The notes beneath the pieces are model-generated. The model searched no databases. It worked only from the letters and a program-made list of their open reading frames with translations, and was not told the DNA's origin. From an uncultured Lachnospiraceae bacterium (GTDB lineage Bacteria; Bacillota; Clostridia; Lachnospirales; Lachnospiraceae): DNA of 64,000 bases. The position numbers were made by a program, and so were the translations under genes. The DNA is taken from assembly GCA_947644545.1 (NCBI GenBank), contig CANRZW010000004.1, positions 94,281-158,280 of the forward strand. The letters are read 5' to 3'. This document shows, one piece after another, positions 19,006 to 27,667 of this stretch. The stretch's first letter is position 1. Each line of letters begins with the position of its first letter.

Positions 19006-19983
19006 TTAGAAGGTAATGACACCTTTAACGTAACCGTCTTCTTTATCTACCGAGCGGCAGAAGATATCATAGCAGTCACGATAATCCGCAACGTGCGTAA
19101 CGAGTTCGCCCGGTGTATAGACGCCCTTCGCGAGCAGTTCCCCGGTCCGGCGGATGATATCAGGATAGTAACGATTGCTCATGGGAGAGCAGTTGTACAC
19201 ATAGATGCCTGACATATGCCAGAGAGTACCGTCAAATTCCATCGGCTGGCGGTGCCAGGAGCCGATCACGAGCTTGCCGCCGAGATTCGGACCGTCGGGA
19301 CGGCTGGTCAGTTCGTTTGCCAGGGCGAAACCGCTCTTGGATGCGGAGAATTCGATTACGATATCGGCGCCGCCGGCATCCTGAATCTCTCTGATCTTTG
19401 TTTTACCGGCAGCGGTATCCGGATTATAAAGCTCCGAACAGTAGTTGCGTGCGATATCCAGCCGGTCTTCACGGACATCAAAGGCGGTAACGCTGCCGGC
19501 CTGCGTGCCTCTCGTGAGACCCTGCAGCGTCAGGTTGCCCATATAGCCTGCGCCGACCAGCACAACATTGTCACCGGCATCGATCCTGATGTTATTCAGG
19601 AGATTAACGACGCAGTTGGTCGGTTCTGCGACCCATTTCGCATAATCCGTAACGTCGTCCGGGATCCGGGCTACATTGGCAGCCGGAACATTATAATATT
19701 CCGCGAACATACCACGGTCATTGCCGCAGCAGAAAACCTTGTCACCGGGTTTGAAATTGTGAACGTCCTTACCGACCTCTTTCACAATACCGCAGCCCTC
19801 ATGTCCGAACATGAACGGCAGCGGACCTGTTGTGGACTGATTTCTGAAAAGGTAAGAGTCCCAGCAGCATACACCCGTTGCTTTATTTTCGATGAGCACT
19901 TCATCGGCTTTCAACGGTTCCAATTCGTATTCACGAATCTCGATCTTTCTTTCCTCCACGACCCATAAAGCGTTTGCTTTCAT
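19006..19983 (-). CDS. Zinc-type alcohol/polyol dehydrogenase (MDR family)
   Basis: 325 residues. The N-terminal GroES-like domain has GVCCWDSY (catalytic Cys region, about residue 39) and GHEGCGIVKEVG (about 61). The Rossmann domain has VLVGAGYMG (about 144-152). It lacks the four-cysteine structural zinc lobe of classic alcohol dehydrogenases. Such proteins oxidise sugar alcohols or reduce ketoses with NAD(P). First gene of the leftward unit, with operator TAAACGTTTTA 59 bases upstream of its ATG and GGAGGAT as the ribosome binding site. The substrate is unknown. Confidence 0.85.
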   Translation of the reverse strand: MKANALWVVEERKIEIREYELEPLKADEVLIENKATGVCCWDSYLFRNQSTTGPLPFMFGHEGCGIVKEVGKDVHNFKPGDKVFCCGNDRGMFAEYYNVPAANVARIPDDVTDYAKWVAEPTNCVVNLLNNIRIDAGDNVVLVGAGYMGNLTLQGLTRGTQAGSVTAFDVREDRLDIARNYCSELYNPDTAAGKTKIREIQDAGGADIVIEFSASKSGFALANELTSRPDGPNLGGKLVIGSWHRQPMEFDGTLWHMSGIYVYNCSPMSNRYYPDIIRRTGELLAKGVYTPGELVTHVADYRDCYDIFCRSVDKEDGYVKGVITF

Positions 19984-20041
19984 TTCGCGATCCTCCTTTT
20001 GATCTTTTTGTCATAACCTGCAGTCTATCCGGTTATATAGA

Positions 20042-20052
20042 TAAACGTTTTA
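20042..20052. promoter_or_regulatory. LacI-family operator 1 (dehydrogenase unit)
   Basis: TAAACGTTTTA with the palindromic core AAACGTTT. The CG-centred palindrome is the normal LacI/GalR half-site arrangement, and three more copies of this core flank the regulator at 20351-21373. Confidence 0.7.
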
Positions 20053-20275
20053 CTAATGTAAATGAAAATAAAAAATTCATTATACAAAAACTATAATCGG
20101 TTTGCACAAGTTTGTAAATTGTTACATGTCAACAAAAAAAGAAATCAAGATATATGAGAAATATACAAAAATGAACTTTGTGCTTGACAAATTATGTATC
20201 AAAACCTACAATAAACTCAAAACAGCCCAAGAAAAACGGTTGCGGCAATACAGATAGCGTGCAGTATGTGGTACA

Positions 20276-20286
20276 TAAACGTTTTT
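20276..20286. promoter_or_regulatory. LacI-family operator 2 (regulator's own leader)
   Basis: TAAACGTTTTT, about 65 bases after the predicted -10 of the regulator promoter. Position downstream of the promoter suggests autorepression by roadblock; inferred. Confidence 0.65.
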
Positions 20287-20350
20287 CTGCACGGGATTGA
20301 CGATTGATCAATGCAATGATCAATGTAAATGTGGGTGGGAGATTTTACTT

Positions 20351-21373
20351 TTGGGAAGAACAACAATAAAGGACGTTGCCAATCAGGTTGGTGTGTCTAC
20401 GACGACAGTTTCCGTCGTGATGAACCAGAAGAAACATCATATTTCCAAGGAGACGCAGGAGGCTATTTTCAAAGCGGCCAAGAAGTTGAATTACAGGCCG
20501 AATCAGCTGGCTGTCAGTATGGTGACGAAGAAGTCCAATACGATAGCGCTGGTAGTGCCGGATATTTTGAATCCGTTCTTTGCGGAATTGGTAAACTGTA
20601 TCGGTAATGAAGCCGCCAAGCATAACTATACCACGATCTTCTATTGTACGAATGATCAGCCCTTTGATGTGGAATGCGTGAAATCAGCCATAGACCGGAA
20701 TGTGGAGGCTATTATCCTGGCGTTATCCAACAACGTTCAGAAGAGTAATATTGATGAATGCTACAGTCTTGCGGACGAAGCGCATGTGCCTATTGTACTG
20801 GTTGACCGTTATATTGACAGCTCCGACGTTGTCTGTGTGCGTGTCGATCATGAATTGGGAGGGTATCTGGCCACGAAGCATCTTCTTGAGTCAGGACACA
20901 GGCAGATTGCCTGTATTGCGGGGCCGATGAACAGTGACGTTTCCAAGCAGAGGTTATTCGGGTATATCCGTGCGCTGCAGGAGTATCATGTACTTTTCGA
21001 TCCGACGCTTGTCGGCGAGGGGATGTTCCAGGTGGAGACGGGTTATAATCTGTTTGAAGGCCTGTATGAGAGGAACGTGTCCGCGATCTTTGCCAGCAGT
21101 GATACGATTGCTTACGGAATCTATAAGAAGGCATATGAGATGGGACTGTCGATACCGAAGGATATTTCGGTAGTAGGGTACGACAACAATACATACAATG
21201 ATTTTCTGCCTGCGCCCTTGACTTCCGTCAGTCAGAACGTGAAGATGATCGGCGCGAACGTAGTCGATGTGGCTCTGAACTTTGGGGAAGTCTATAAGAC
21301 GGATTCCCATCAGATCCTCTTAAAGCCGGAACTGGTGGTCAGAAAGAGCGTGATGCCCAATAAGCAGGCATGA
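20351..21373 (+). CDS. LacI-family transcriptional repressor of the sugar island
   Basis: 340 residues from a TTG start. The HTH is TTIKDVANQVGVSTTTVSVVM, followed by the hinge helix with YRPNQLAVSMVTKKS, then a periplasmic-binding-like effector domain (ALVVPDILNPFFAEL; CIAGPMNSDVSKQRLFGY). I prefer TTG 20351: GGTGGGAG lies nine bases upstream and it leaves the usual short lead into the HTH. An earlier TTG at 20297 would add 18 unrelated residues. It stands between the two divergent catabolic units, each with AAACGTTT operators, so it probably senses the sugar or its phosphate. Confidence 0.9.
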   Translation: MGRTTIKDVANQVGVSTTTVSVVMNQKKHHISKETQEAIFKAAKKLNYRPNQLAVSMVTKKSNTIALVVPDILNPFFAELVNCIGNEAAKHNYTTIFYCTNDQPFDVECVKSAIDRNVEAIILALSNNVQKSNIDECYSLADEAHVPIVLVDRYIDSSDVVCVRVDHELGGYLATKHLLESGHRQIACIAGPMNSDVSKQRLFGYIRALQEYHVLFDPTLVGEGMFQVETGYNLFEGLYERNVSAIFASSDTIAYGIYKKAYEMGLSIPKDISVVGYDNNTYNDFLPAPLTSVSQNVKMIGANVVDVALNFGEVYKTDSHQILLKPELVVRKSVMPNKQA

Positions 21374-21397
21374 TTAGAACCAGAGAATCAGAAACAG

Positions 21398-21439
21398 GAA
21401 ATGACAAATAAGAAATAACAAATACGAAATGACCAATAG
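21398..21439 (+). repeat. 14-bp tandem repeat, three copies
   Basis: Three imperfect units, GAAATGACAAATAA, GAAATAACAAATAC and GAAATGACCAATAG, lie end to end just after the lacI-type gene. There are one to four differences between units. No function can be assigned. Confidence 0.7.
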
Positions 21440-21566
21440 GAAGTGTGTCAGGGCTGCTATAGGGATGGATGCAGGAATGAACGTTAGCAGAACGGGAGCA
21501 TTGTCGCGGCAGGAAACGCATACGTACAGGAGCAGGATAAAGAAAAAAAGGATTTTCGCACCATGA

Positions 21567-21577
21567 TAAAACGTTTA
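21567..21577. promoter_or_regulatory. LacI-family operator 3
   Basis: TAAAACGTTTA, core AAACGTTT at 21569-21576. It lies 87 bases before operator 4, a distance compatible with repressor looping. Confidence 0.65.
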
Positions 21578-21653
21578 AGCAACGATAGATTATATAAATA
21601 TGATTATTGCCATATTTTACCAAGTATATAGAGGTTATTATTTTTTACAATAG

Positions 21654-21664
21654 TAAAACGTTTA
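21654..21664. promoter_or_regulatory. LacI-family operator 4
   Basis: TAAAACGTTTA, identical over 11 bases to operator 3. It lies within the best promoter candidate of the rbsD-led operon, so a bound repressor would occlude polymerase. Confidence 0.68.
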
Positions 21665-21870
21665 TCTAACTATGTATAGCATATATATGTATAACATACA
21701 TATGTAAAAAATACACGTTATACATTTCAGACGTATTTATTTATTCATTTCATGTTGTGATGCTGTTGTGTTTATTTAAGGCTGTGGTGCTGGGTCACAG
21801 GCACAAGGATAAGGATACGGAAAAAGCAGAAAAGGCAGAATATATTGTCCATGGACATAAGGAGGTTAAG

Positions 21871-22266
21871 ATGAAGAGAACAGGAATACAAAACGGAGAA
21901 TTGATCAAAATACTGGCGACGATCGGCCATACGCAGACGCTGGTGATCTCGGATGTGGGGCTTCCCGTTCCCAAAGGAGTACAATGCATCGATCTGGCGT
22001 TGATCGCCGGCATCCCTTCCTTCGTGGATGTACTGGATGCGGTTTGCAATGAATTTGTCTTTGAAGCCGGCATTTTGGCAGAAGAACTCAAGGAGGTGAA
22101 TGTGGAAATGTATCGGTTCCTGGAAGAAAAGTTCAGTGATATCCCGTTATCATTTGTTCCGCATGAAACTTTGAAAGCGCTGAGTGAGGATTCCATGGTG
22201 ATCATTCGGACCGGTGAAACGAGATCTTACTGTAATATTATTCTGCAGGCAGGTGTAAACTTCTAA
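21871..22266 (+). CDS. rbsD: D-ribose pyranase-like protein (RbsD/FucU family)
   Basis: 131 residues, family length. The catalytic His is in ATIGHTQ (about residue 17-20), then ISDVGLPVP and the C-terminal RTGETRSYCNIILQAGV with conserved Tyr and Asn. RbsD interconverts pyranose and furanose forms so a ribokinase can act. Start 21871 (MKRTGIQNGEL) has AAGGAGG upstream. It leads the rightward operon. The RbsK partner is in the leftward operon of the same operator set. Substrate may be ribose or another aldose. Confidence 0.88.
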   Translation: MKRTGIQNGELIKILATIGHTQTLVISDVGLPVPKGVQCIDLALIAGIPSFVDVLDAVCNEFVFEAGILAEELKEVNVEMYRFLEEKFSDIPLSFVPHETLKALSEDSMVIIRTGETRSYCNIILQAGVNF

Positions 22267-22363
22267 GGTCTGTGCAAGAGATCTGCGGGACTGATGCTAT
22301 GAGCCGTATGGGACTGCAGAGCAACCGGGATGACAGACGAAAAAGAGTAAATGAGGTGATCTG

Positions 22364-23191
22364 ATGAATGACGGTGTTTTTGCGGGAACCAGGATCGGAA
22401 ATATAGAATTGCCCAGGCTTCTTACCGGCTATCACAGCATTCGAGATCTGGGAAACAGGAAAAAATACGACGAGGCACAGACAAGGCGGGAACTGGCGGC
22501 TTTTCTTTCCGGCGGTATAAGCGGTGTCATAGGCGCTTTCAGTGCGGATCCCGAGAGGTTTGAGCAATTGAAGCGGGCGGAAGAGATCGCGGAACGTAAT
22601 TTCATCATGCTTGACCTGATGAATCTGACTGCGGGAGGCAGACTGGAACAGCACAGGGCGGTTGAGGCAAAGATTGCTGCGGCAGCTTCTAAGGGCGTGA
22701 AGATCTGTATTCTCGATACGGCCACAACGGAAAAAATGGTCAACAAACATAAACATGCGATCGAGGGTGTGGAAGAATATCTGGCCATGATCCGCAGCGC
22801 CGGGATGTGTACAGGCCTGCAGGCGAATATGCCGGAGATTATCACCTATGGCAACGACAATGGGTATGATGTGGATGTTTATGTACAAAACTATAACTGT
22901 GCCGGTTATTTGATGCAGGTGGAGATCGAGCAGTGTATCCAGGTGATTCACGATTCCCGAAAACCGGTCATCGCGCTTGATCCGGCAGCGGGTGGTAAGG
23001 TGACTCCCTATGTAGGATTGACATTTGCCTGGAACTGCATTCGCGGGCAGGATCTTATCGCCTTTGAATCCCTGTATGGGTTTACGGCAGAGGAGATCAT
23101 GGAGATCTCAAGCGCGGCGCTGGAACATAGGCTTCCCTGGTGTATCGGCAGAGATACGCCATCGAAAAATAAAGATATTTTCAAAAAATAA
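22364..23191 (+). CDS. AKR-like TIM-barrel protein, paralogue B
   Basis: 275 residues. Paralogue of 18098-18940, sharing the EEYLAMIRSAGM, MPEI, NYNCAGYLMQ and RKPVIALDPAAGGKVTPYVG blocks. As in paralogue A, the C-terminal half resembles the cofactor-binding end of an aldo/keto reductase barrel, but no catalytic tetrad is evident. It lies between the RbsD-like pyranase and the TIM-barrel epimerase. Its exact role is unknown. The two copies in opposite operons may be two subunits or two successive enzymes on one substrate. Confidence 0.6.
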   Translation: MNDGVFAGTRIGNIELPRLLTGYHSIRDLGNRKKYDEAQTRRELAAFLSGGISGVIGAFSADPERFEQLKRAEEIAERNFIMLDLMNLTAGGRLEQHRAVEAKIAAAASKGVKICILDTATTEKMVNKHKHAIEGVEEYLAMIRSAGMCTGLQANMPEIITYGNDNGYDVDVYVQNYNCAGYLMQVEIEQCIQVIHDSRKPVIALDPAAGGKVTPYVGLTFAWNCIRGQDLIAFESLYGFTAEEIMEISSAALEHRLPWCIGRDTPSKNKDIFKK

Positions 23192-23220
23192 GTTTTTTCA
23201 CACAGAAAGGAGACAGAGAA

Positions 23221-24039
23221 ATGCAGATAGCGTACACGGGTTGGACATGGCTGGTCAATCATGAGGATAACTATCAGTGGGAGTTTGAACAATCATTGAA
23301 GGCATCCGCGGATCTTGGTTATGAAGCGGTCGAGAACTTCGCTTTTATTACCAGATATTTTGACAATGATGCGGATAAGGTCAGGGCGCTCCTGGAGAAA
23401 TACGGACTTAAGCTGGTCAATATGTATCTTCATTTTACAGAGGATCCGGAGGCGGATTGGGAGAATGCGGTAGCTTATGTGGATTTCATGAAGCGGCTTG
23501 GCGGGGTTCCCTATATGAACATGCAGGCCGTCATGTGGACGGACGAGCCTTACGACCGTCCTATGGATAAGAAGGCGATTGAAGGTTTCGCAGCGCTTTC
23601 CAACAGGGTTGGTAAGCTGTGTAAGGAGAACGGGGTAACGGCATGTTTTCATCCGCACTTCTCGACAGCGGTCTATAAGGAGGAGGAGATTGACTATTAT
23701 GATTCACTGGTCGATCACGATCTGGTTAAGCTGTGCCTGGACACTGCTCATACTTTCGTGGCAGGCATGGATGTGGAGAAAGCCTTTGACAAATATGGAG
23801 ACAGGATCGGCTACGTTCATTTGAAGGACGTAGATCCGGATGCGGAGAAGTACCCTTACGCCATTGACAGATTCCGTGCCCTGGGTCTGGGCGTCGTTGA
23901 CTTTGGCGGAGCGTTGAAATCTCTTAAGAAGCATGACTTCGACGGGGTGCTTTGCGTGGAGCTGGATAATCCGCCTGTATGCAATTACAGGTCGGCTCAG
24001 ATATCCAGAGAGTACATCCACAATGTACTCGGGTATTAA
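23221..24039 (+). CDS. Sugar phosphate isomerase/epimerase (xylose-isomerase-like TIM barrel)
   Basis: 272 residues. It has the AP-endonuclease-2/IolE-type barrel pattern: FHPHFSTAVYKEEEIDYYDS, LVKLCLDTAHTFVAG with metal-binding Asp and His, then IGYVHLKDVDP and a final VLCVELDNPP. The Glu/Asp/His/Glu ligand set of this fold is visible. Such enzymes epimerise keto-sugars or dehydrate inosose. GAAAGGAG upstream, 29 bases after paralogue B, so the same operon. Confidence 0.82.
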   Translation: MQIAYTGWTWLVNHEDNYQWEFEQSLKASADLGYEAVENFAFITRYFDNDADKVRALLEKYGLKLVNMYLHFTEDPEADWENAVAYVDFMKRLGGVPYMNMQAVMWTDEPYDRPMDKKAIEGFAALSNRVGKLCKENGVTACFHPHFSTAVYKEEEIDYYDSLVDHDLVKLCLDTAHTFVAGMDVEKAFDKYGDRIGYVHLKDVDPDAEKYPYAIDRFRALGLGVVDFGGALKSLKKHDFDGVLCVELDNPPVCNYRSAQISREYIHNVLGY

Positions 24040-24280
24040 GTTAAGATCTCAAGCTTTTCATGTTGATCAGGATTGATGTGGGAAGTGAAAGATAGTGCGC
24101 ACTTGTTATAGCAGAAAGAACTGGAAATGACAGCTGACGTTTTCAGGCAAAGAAGGAGAAGACCTGCGCGGCAGTCTGGCGCAAGTCCGGACAGAAAGGG
24201 GGAATGCCAGGCAACTTGGAAGTGGAACTGATTTCTGTCAAAACATCAATGTAAAGAATATAAAACGGAGGTATTTCATT

Positions 24281-25741
24281 ATGAAAAAACGAACATTAAG
24301 TATCATACTGAGCCTTGGCATGGTAATGGGTATGCTGCAGGGATGCGGAAAGGACGCGGCAACGGAGAATGCGCCGGCAGCGGAACAGACACAGGAGGCG
24401 GAACCGGCAGAGGAAACCGAGTCGGCAGAGGAGCCGGAAGCCGGGCAGGAAGACGCAGGGCAGGGAGAAGAAGCTGTGGCTGGAGGAACTTTCCTGGATG
24501 AGATCGAGCCGGATGCCACTTTAACATATTGGGAGATGCAGTGGGCCAGCGGTGAATACCAGAATCATGTGCAGGCTATGGTCGATCAGTTCAATGCAGA
24601 GAATGAGTACGGCATTACGGTTAATCTGGAGATGATCCCCTGGGACGGTTATTATGAGACCTTCCTGACGGCAGTTACCAGTGGCACGGCGCCGGATGTG
24701 TATACCGGTGCGAGTACGGCGCCCACGCAGTATGCACAGATGGGCGAGAGCCTTGACCTGGATCCGATCATTGATGCCTGGAAGGCAGAGAATAACCCGA
24801 TCTTAGACGATATCGCAGAACAGTACTGGGGATTCTTTAAATATGACGGTGTGACTTATGGTCTTCCTTACGGTGTTGATCCGAAGCAGATCACTTACAG
24901 AAAGGATTTCTTCGAGGAAGCAGGTATTGACAAGCTGCCGACAAGCTACGACGAGTTCCTGGAAGTATGTGCAAAGCTGAAAGAGAAATTCCCGGATAAG
25001 ATTCCGTGTCTGTTGACAGCCGGAGGAAATGAGCCTTCTTCTAATCATATGGCGGAAGTGCTTAACGGGTTAAATGCGGCAGGTATGTTTGATACAAATA
25101 AAAATGCGACCGTGGTCAGCGATGCGCAGAGAGAGAACTATGAATTTGTTAAAACGATGATGGATGAGGGGTATATGTCCGAAGGTTCCGGCGGTTATGG
25201 TGATGCCGATGTGGAGAAGATCTGGTTGTCCGGCGGGGCATGTATTCTCTTTGGCCGTTCCGGAAATATCATGTTAAATACGGATATCGAGGATAATGTA
25301 GCGGTATTGCCGCCTTTCGCCGGTCCGAGTGCAACAGAAGGAAAGTACTGCGCCAATGTAAACGGTGTGGCTGGCTTTAAGCAGACAGAGTATCCGAATG
25401 CATCACGCTATTTCCTGAAATGGTGGATGGAGAATAATATCCAGATCCTGGCAGGCACAGGTAACGGTAATCTGCCGCTTCGTGAGAGCTACTACACGCA
25501 TGAAGCTTATAAAGAGCATGCCTGGTATCAGGAAACATTAGATAACTGCATTAAGACCGGTATCACGCAGGCATATCCGCTGGAGTCCATGTTCCCGGAA
25601 TTTGCAACGCTGGAGGGCGAGAAGGTATTAGCGGTTGCACTTGCGGAAGTAATCGAAGGGACGGATGTGGAGACCGCATTACAGGATTGTAACGATGCGA
25701 TCCAGACTGTATTCGACGATGCGAGAGAAGCGGCTGAATAG
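24281..25741 (+). CDS. Sugar ABC transporter substrate-binding lipoprotein (family 1)
   Basis: 486 residues. The signal peptide ends in the lipobox LQGC (Cys about residue 22), followed by an Ala/Glu-rich spacer of about 50 residues. The solute-binding fold then starts LTYWEMQWASGEYQNHV and has the family 1 pattern (PDVYTGAS, YGLPYGVDPKQITYRKDFFEEAG). It captures an oligosaccharide or sugar outside the membrane and delivers it to the two permeases that follow. The cognate ATPase is not here; CUT1 systems often share one MsmK-type ATPase. Confidence 0.92.
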   Translation: MKKRTLSIILSLGMVMGMLQGCGKDAATENAPAAEQTQEAEPAEETESAEEPEAGQEDAGQGEEAVAGGTFLDEIEPDATLTYWEMQWASGEYQNHVQAMVDQFNAENEYGITVNLEMIPWDGYYETFLTAVTSGTAPDVYTGASTAPTQYAQMGESLDLDPIIDAWKAENNPILDDIAEQYWGFFKYDGVTYGLPYGVDPKQITYRKDFFEEAGIDKLPTSYDEFLEVCAKLKEKFPDKIPCLLTAGGNEPSSNHMAEVLNGLNAAGMFDTNKNATVVSDAQRENYEFVKTMMDEGYMSEGSGGYGDADVEKIWLSGGACILFGRSGNIMLNTDIEDNVAVLPPFAGPSATEGKYCANVNGVAGFKQTEYPNASRYFLKWWMENNIQILAGTGNGNLPLRESYYTHEAYKEHAWYQETLDNCIKTGITQAYPLESMFPEFATLEGEKVLAVALAEVIEGTDVETALQDCNDAIQTVFDDAREAAE

Positions 25742-25757
25742 ACAGTTATGGCTTTGA

Positions 25758-25782
25758 CCGTCCCGCCAGAAAGGCGGGACGG
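25758..25782 (+). terminator. Intercistronic hairpin after the binding-protein gene
   Basis: CCGTCCCGCC (25758-25767) pairs perfectly with GGCGGGACGG (25773-25782) over AGAAA. No T-tract follows, so this is probably a 3' stabiliser or partial stop that keeps the binding protein in excess over the permeases, as known for other binding-protein operons. Confidence 0.7.
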
Positions 25783-25839
25783 ATGATTTAAACAGGAAGG
25801 TTGAATAAATGTCCGCTGGAGCGGATAAGGGGTGTATGA

Positions 25840-26733
25840 ATGAAAAAGAAAAAGAACAAGATTGAAAATAATCGTCTCGGATATCTGATGACAATTCCAG
25901 CCACTCTGCTGATCCTGTTGGTGGATATCTATCCGCTGTTTAACGGCATTTCGCTCAGCCTGCAGAAGTATAATTTGCAGCATCCGGACAAGCGAAGATT
26001 TATCGGTCTGGATAATTATGTGGATCTGTTTCAGGATGCGGAGTTTCTCGGAGTTCTGGGCTATACATTCTTCTATACGATAGTTACGGTAGTGGCTTCC
26101 TACCTGTTTGGACTGATCCTGGCGCTCATTATGAATCGGAAGATGCCGGGCAAGGGTATCTACCGTACGCTGGCGCTTTTACCGTGGGCGGTGGCTCCCT
26201 CGGTGGCAAATGTATGCTGGCGTCTGCTTTTTAATGACCGCGTGGGTATCATCAATATCTTCCTGATGAAGATCGGGGCGATTGACAGTCCGATCCTGTT
26301 TCTGGCCAAGGGCGATGTGGCCAGGTACACGGTTATCTTTACGGATTTCTGGAGAGATTTTCCGTTCATGATGATTGTTCTTCTGGCTTCGATGAGTTCG
26401 ATTCCCAGAGATCTGTATGAATCGGCGTATATGGACGGAGCGGGCTTCTGGAGTTCCTTCCGCTATATCACGATGCCGATGATCAAGGGCGTCAGCGCGA
26501 TCAGCACGATCCTTATGTTTATCTGGGTCTTCAACCGTTTCGACAACATCTATTTGTTGACCGGAGGCGGCCCTAATAAAGCGACTTACACGCTGCCGAT
26601 CATGTCATATTACACATCCTTTATGCGTGGAAATATGGGTAAGGCAACGGCGATGGCGGTTGTGATGCTGATGGTTATGACGGTGGTAGCGCTCATATAT
26701 CTAAGGGTGATGAAAAGCGAGGAGAACGAATGA
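25840..26733 (+). CDS. Sugar ABC transporter permease (MalF/UgpA type)
   Basis: 297 residues with about six membrane segments. The EAA loop ESAYMDGAGFWSSFRYITMP (about 190-210), which docks on the ATPase, is clear, and the N-terminus reads GYLMTIPATLLILLVDIYP. The stop overlaps the next permease start (ATGA). Together with the second permease it forms the CUT1 channel. Confidence 0.93.
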   Translation: MKKKKNKIENNRLGYLMTIPATLLILLVDIYPLFNGISLSLQKYNLQHPDKRRFIGLDNYVDLFQDAEFLGVLGYTFFYTIVTVVASYLFGLILALIMNRKMPGKGIYRTLALLPWAVAPSVANVCWRLLFNDRVGIINIFLMKIGAIDSPILFLAKGDVARYTVIFTDFWRDFPFMMIVLLASMSSIPRDLYESAYMDGAGFWSSFRYITMPMIKGVSAISTILMFIWVFNRFDNIYLLTGGGPNKATYTLPIMSYYTSFMRGNMGKATAMAVVMLMVMTVVALIYLRVMKSEENE

Positions 26734-27578
26734 AAAGTAAAAATACGCAGAAAAAAATAATAAATGTAGTGATCTATATTATATTTGCGGTTTTGTTGTT
26801 TTTACTGCTGCTGCCACTGATCTCCATGTTTGGAACAGCCATAAAAACACATGACGCCGCGCTGATGACCACATCTCTGTTTCCGGAGAAATTGTCGGAT
26901 TTCAGTCTGGAGAACTTCGGGTATGTAATGATCAAGATGAAGTTTGGCAAGAATCTTTTAAACAGTGCAATCGTTAGTATTGTTGTAACCCTGGCATGTA
27001 TTTTCTGTGCGGCGCCGGCAGGATATGCCATTTCCAGATTCAAGGGTCCTTATTTCAAGTTTTATTCCATCCTGCTGCTCTTGTTGCAGATGTTTCCGAT
27101 CATGCTGATGCTGATGCCGCAGTATCTGATCTTTACCAAACTGCATATCACCAACAGCCTGCTTTCGATCATCATCAGTTATACGACGGGGAATCTGGCA
27201 TTCTCGATCTGGCTGTTAAAGGGATTCTATGATTCCATTCCGCTGGAATTGGAGCAGGCGGCCATGGTGGATGGCTGTACGAAGTTCCGCGCATTCCTGA
27301 CGGTCGTATTTCCGCTGACGCTGCCGGGTATCGCAACGGTGTCCGTCTTTACGATGCTGAATGCCTGGAATGAATATACGGTAGCCAGCGTATTCCTGAA
27401 GAAGGATGCGATCATGACCATGACGCTGGGACTGCAGAAGTTCGTGCAGCAGAACGGAGCCGACTGGCCGTCCTTGATGGCTGCGGCATGTATTGCCACC
27501 GTACCGGCTATTGTGTTCGTTATTTTCTCCCAGAAGTATTTGATCGAGGGAATGACGGCGGGAGCCGTGAAGGGATAA
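26730..27578 (+). CDS. Sugar ABC transporter permease (MalG/UgpE type)
   Basis: 282 residues, about six membrane segments, EAA loop LEQAAMVDGCTKFRAFLTVV (about 172-192). It starts inside the stop of the upstream permease, so translation is coupled. Ends SQKYLIEGMTAGAVKG, the usual MalG-like C-terminus. Confidence 0.93.
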   Translation: MKSKNTQKKIINVVIYIIFAVLLFLLLLPLISMFGTAIKTHDAALMTTSLFPEKLSDFSLENFGYVMIKMKFGKNLLNSAIVSIVVTLACIFCAAPAGYAISRFKGPYFKFYSILLLLLQMFPIMLMLMPQYLIFTKLHITNSLLSIIISYTTGNLAFSIWLLKGFYDSIPLELEQAAMVDGCTKFRAFLTVVFPLTLPGIATVSVFTMLNAWNEYTVASVFLKKDAIMTMTLGLQKFVQQNGADWPSLMAAACIATVPAIVFVIFSQKYLIEGMTAGAVKG

Positions 27579-27595
27579 AAGAGGCAGGCGGTACG

Positions 27596-27624
27596 TTGTC
27601 TCCGGGACAATAATATGCTACAAT
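27596..27624 (+). promoter_or_regulatory. Sigma-A promoter before the VOC gene
   Basis: TTGTCT (27596-27601), 17 bases, TACAAT (27619-27624), with TG just before the spacer end (ATATGC). It lies 43 bases before the ATG at 27668, and suggests this gene is transcribed apart from the transporter. Confidence 0.65.
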
Positions 27625-27667
27625 AGGAAGCAAAAGGAAGAGAAGGTACAGGAAGGGGGAGAGCCAA

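Larger units (their letters stand above)
19984..20350. promoter_or_regulatory. Divergent control region, dehydrogenase / LacI regulator
   Basis: Rightward: TTGACA (20184-20189), 17 bases, TACAAT (20207-20212), a strong sigma-A promoter for the regulator. Leftward: the complement of ATTATA at 20079-20084 reads TGTATAAT, an extended -10 for the dehydrogenase unit, with no good -35. Both transcripts run into an AAACGTTT palindrome (20042-20052 and 20276-20286), so a repressor at these sites could block elongation or escape. The rest is AT-rich with no gene. Confidence 0.7.
21374..21870. promoter_or_regulatory. Control region before the rbsD-led operon
   Basis: 497 bases with no credible gene. 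It holds a 14-bp tandem repeat (21398-21439), two AAACGTTT operators (21567-21577, 21654-21664) and AT-rich DNA. TTTACA at 21644-21649 with TAACTA 17 bases on is a weak promoter candidate whose spacer contains the second operator. Confidence 0.55.
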
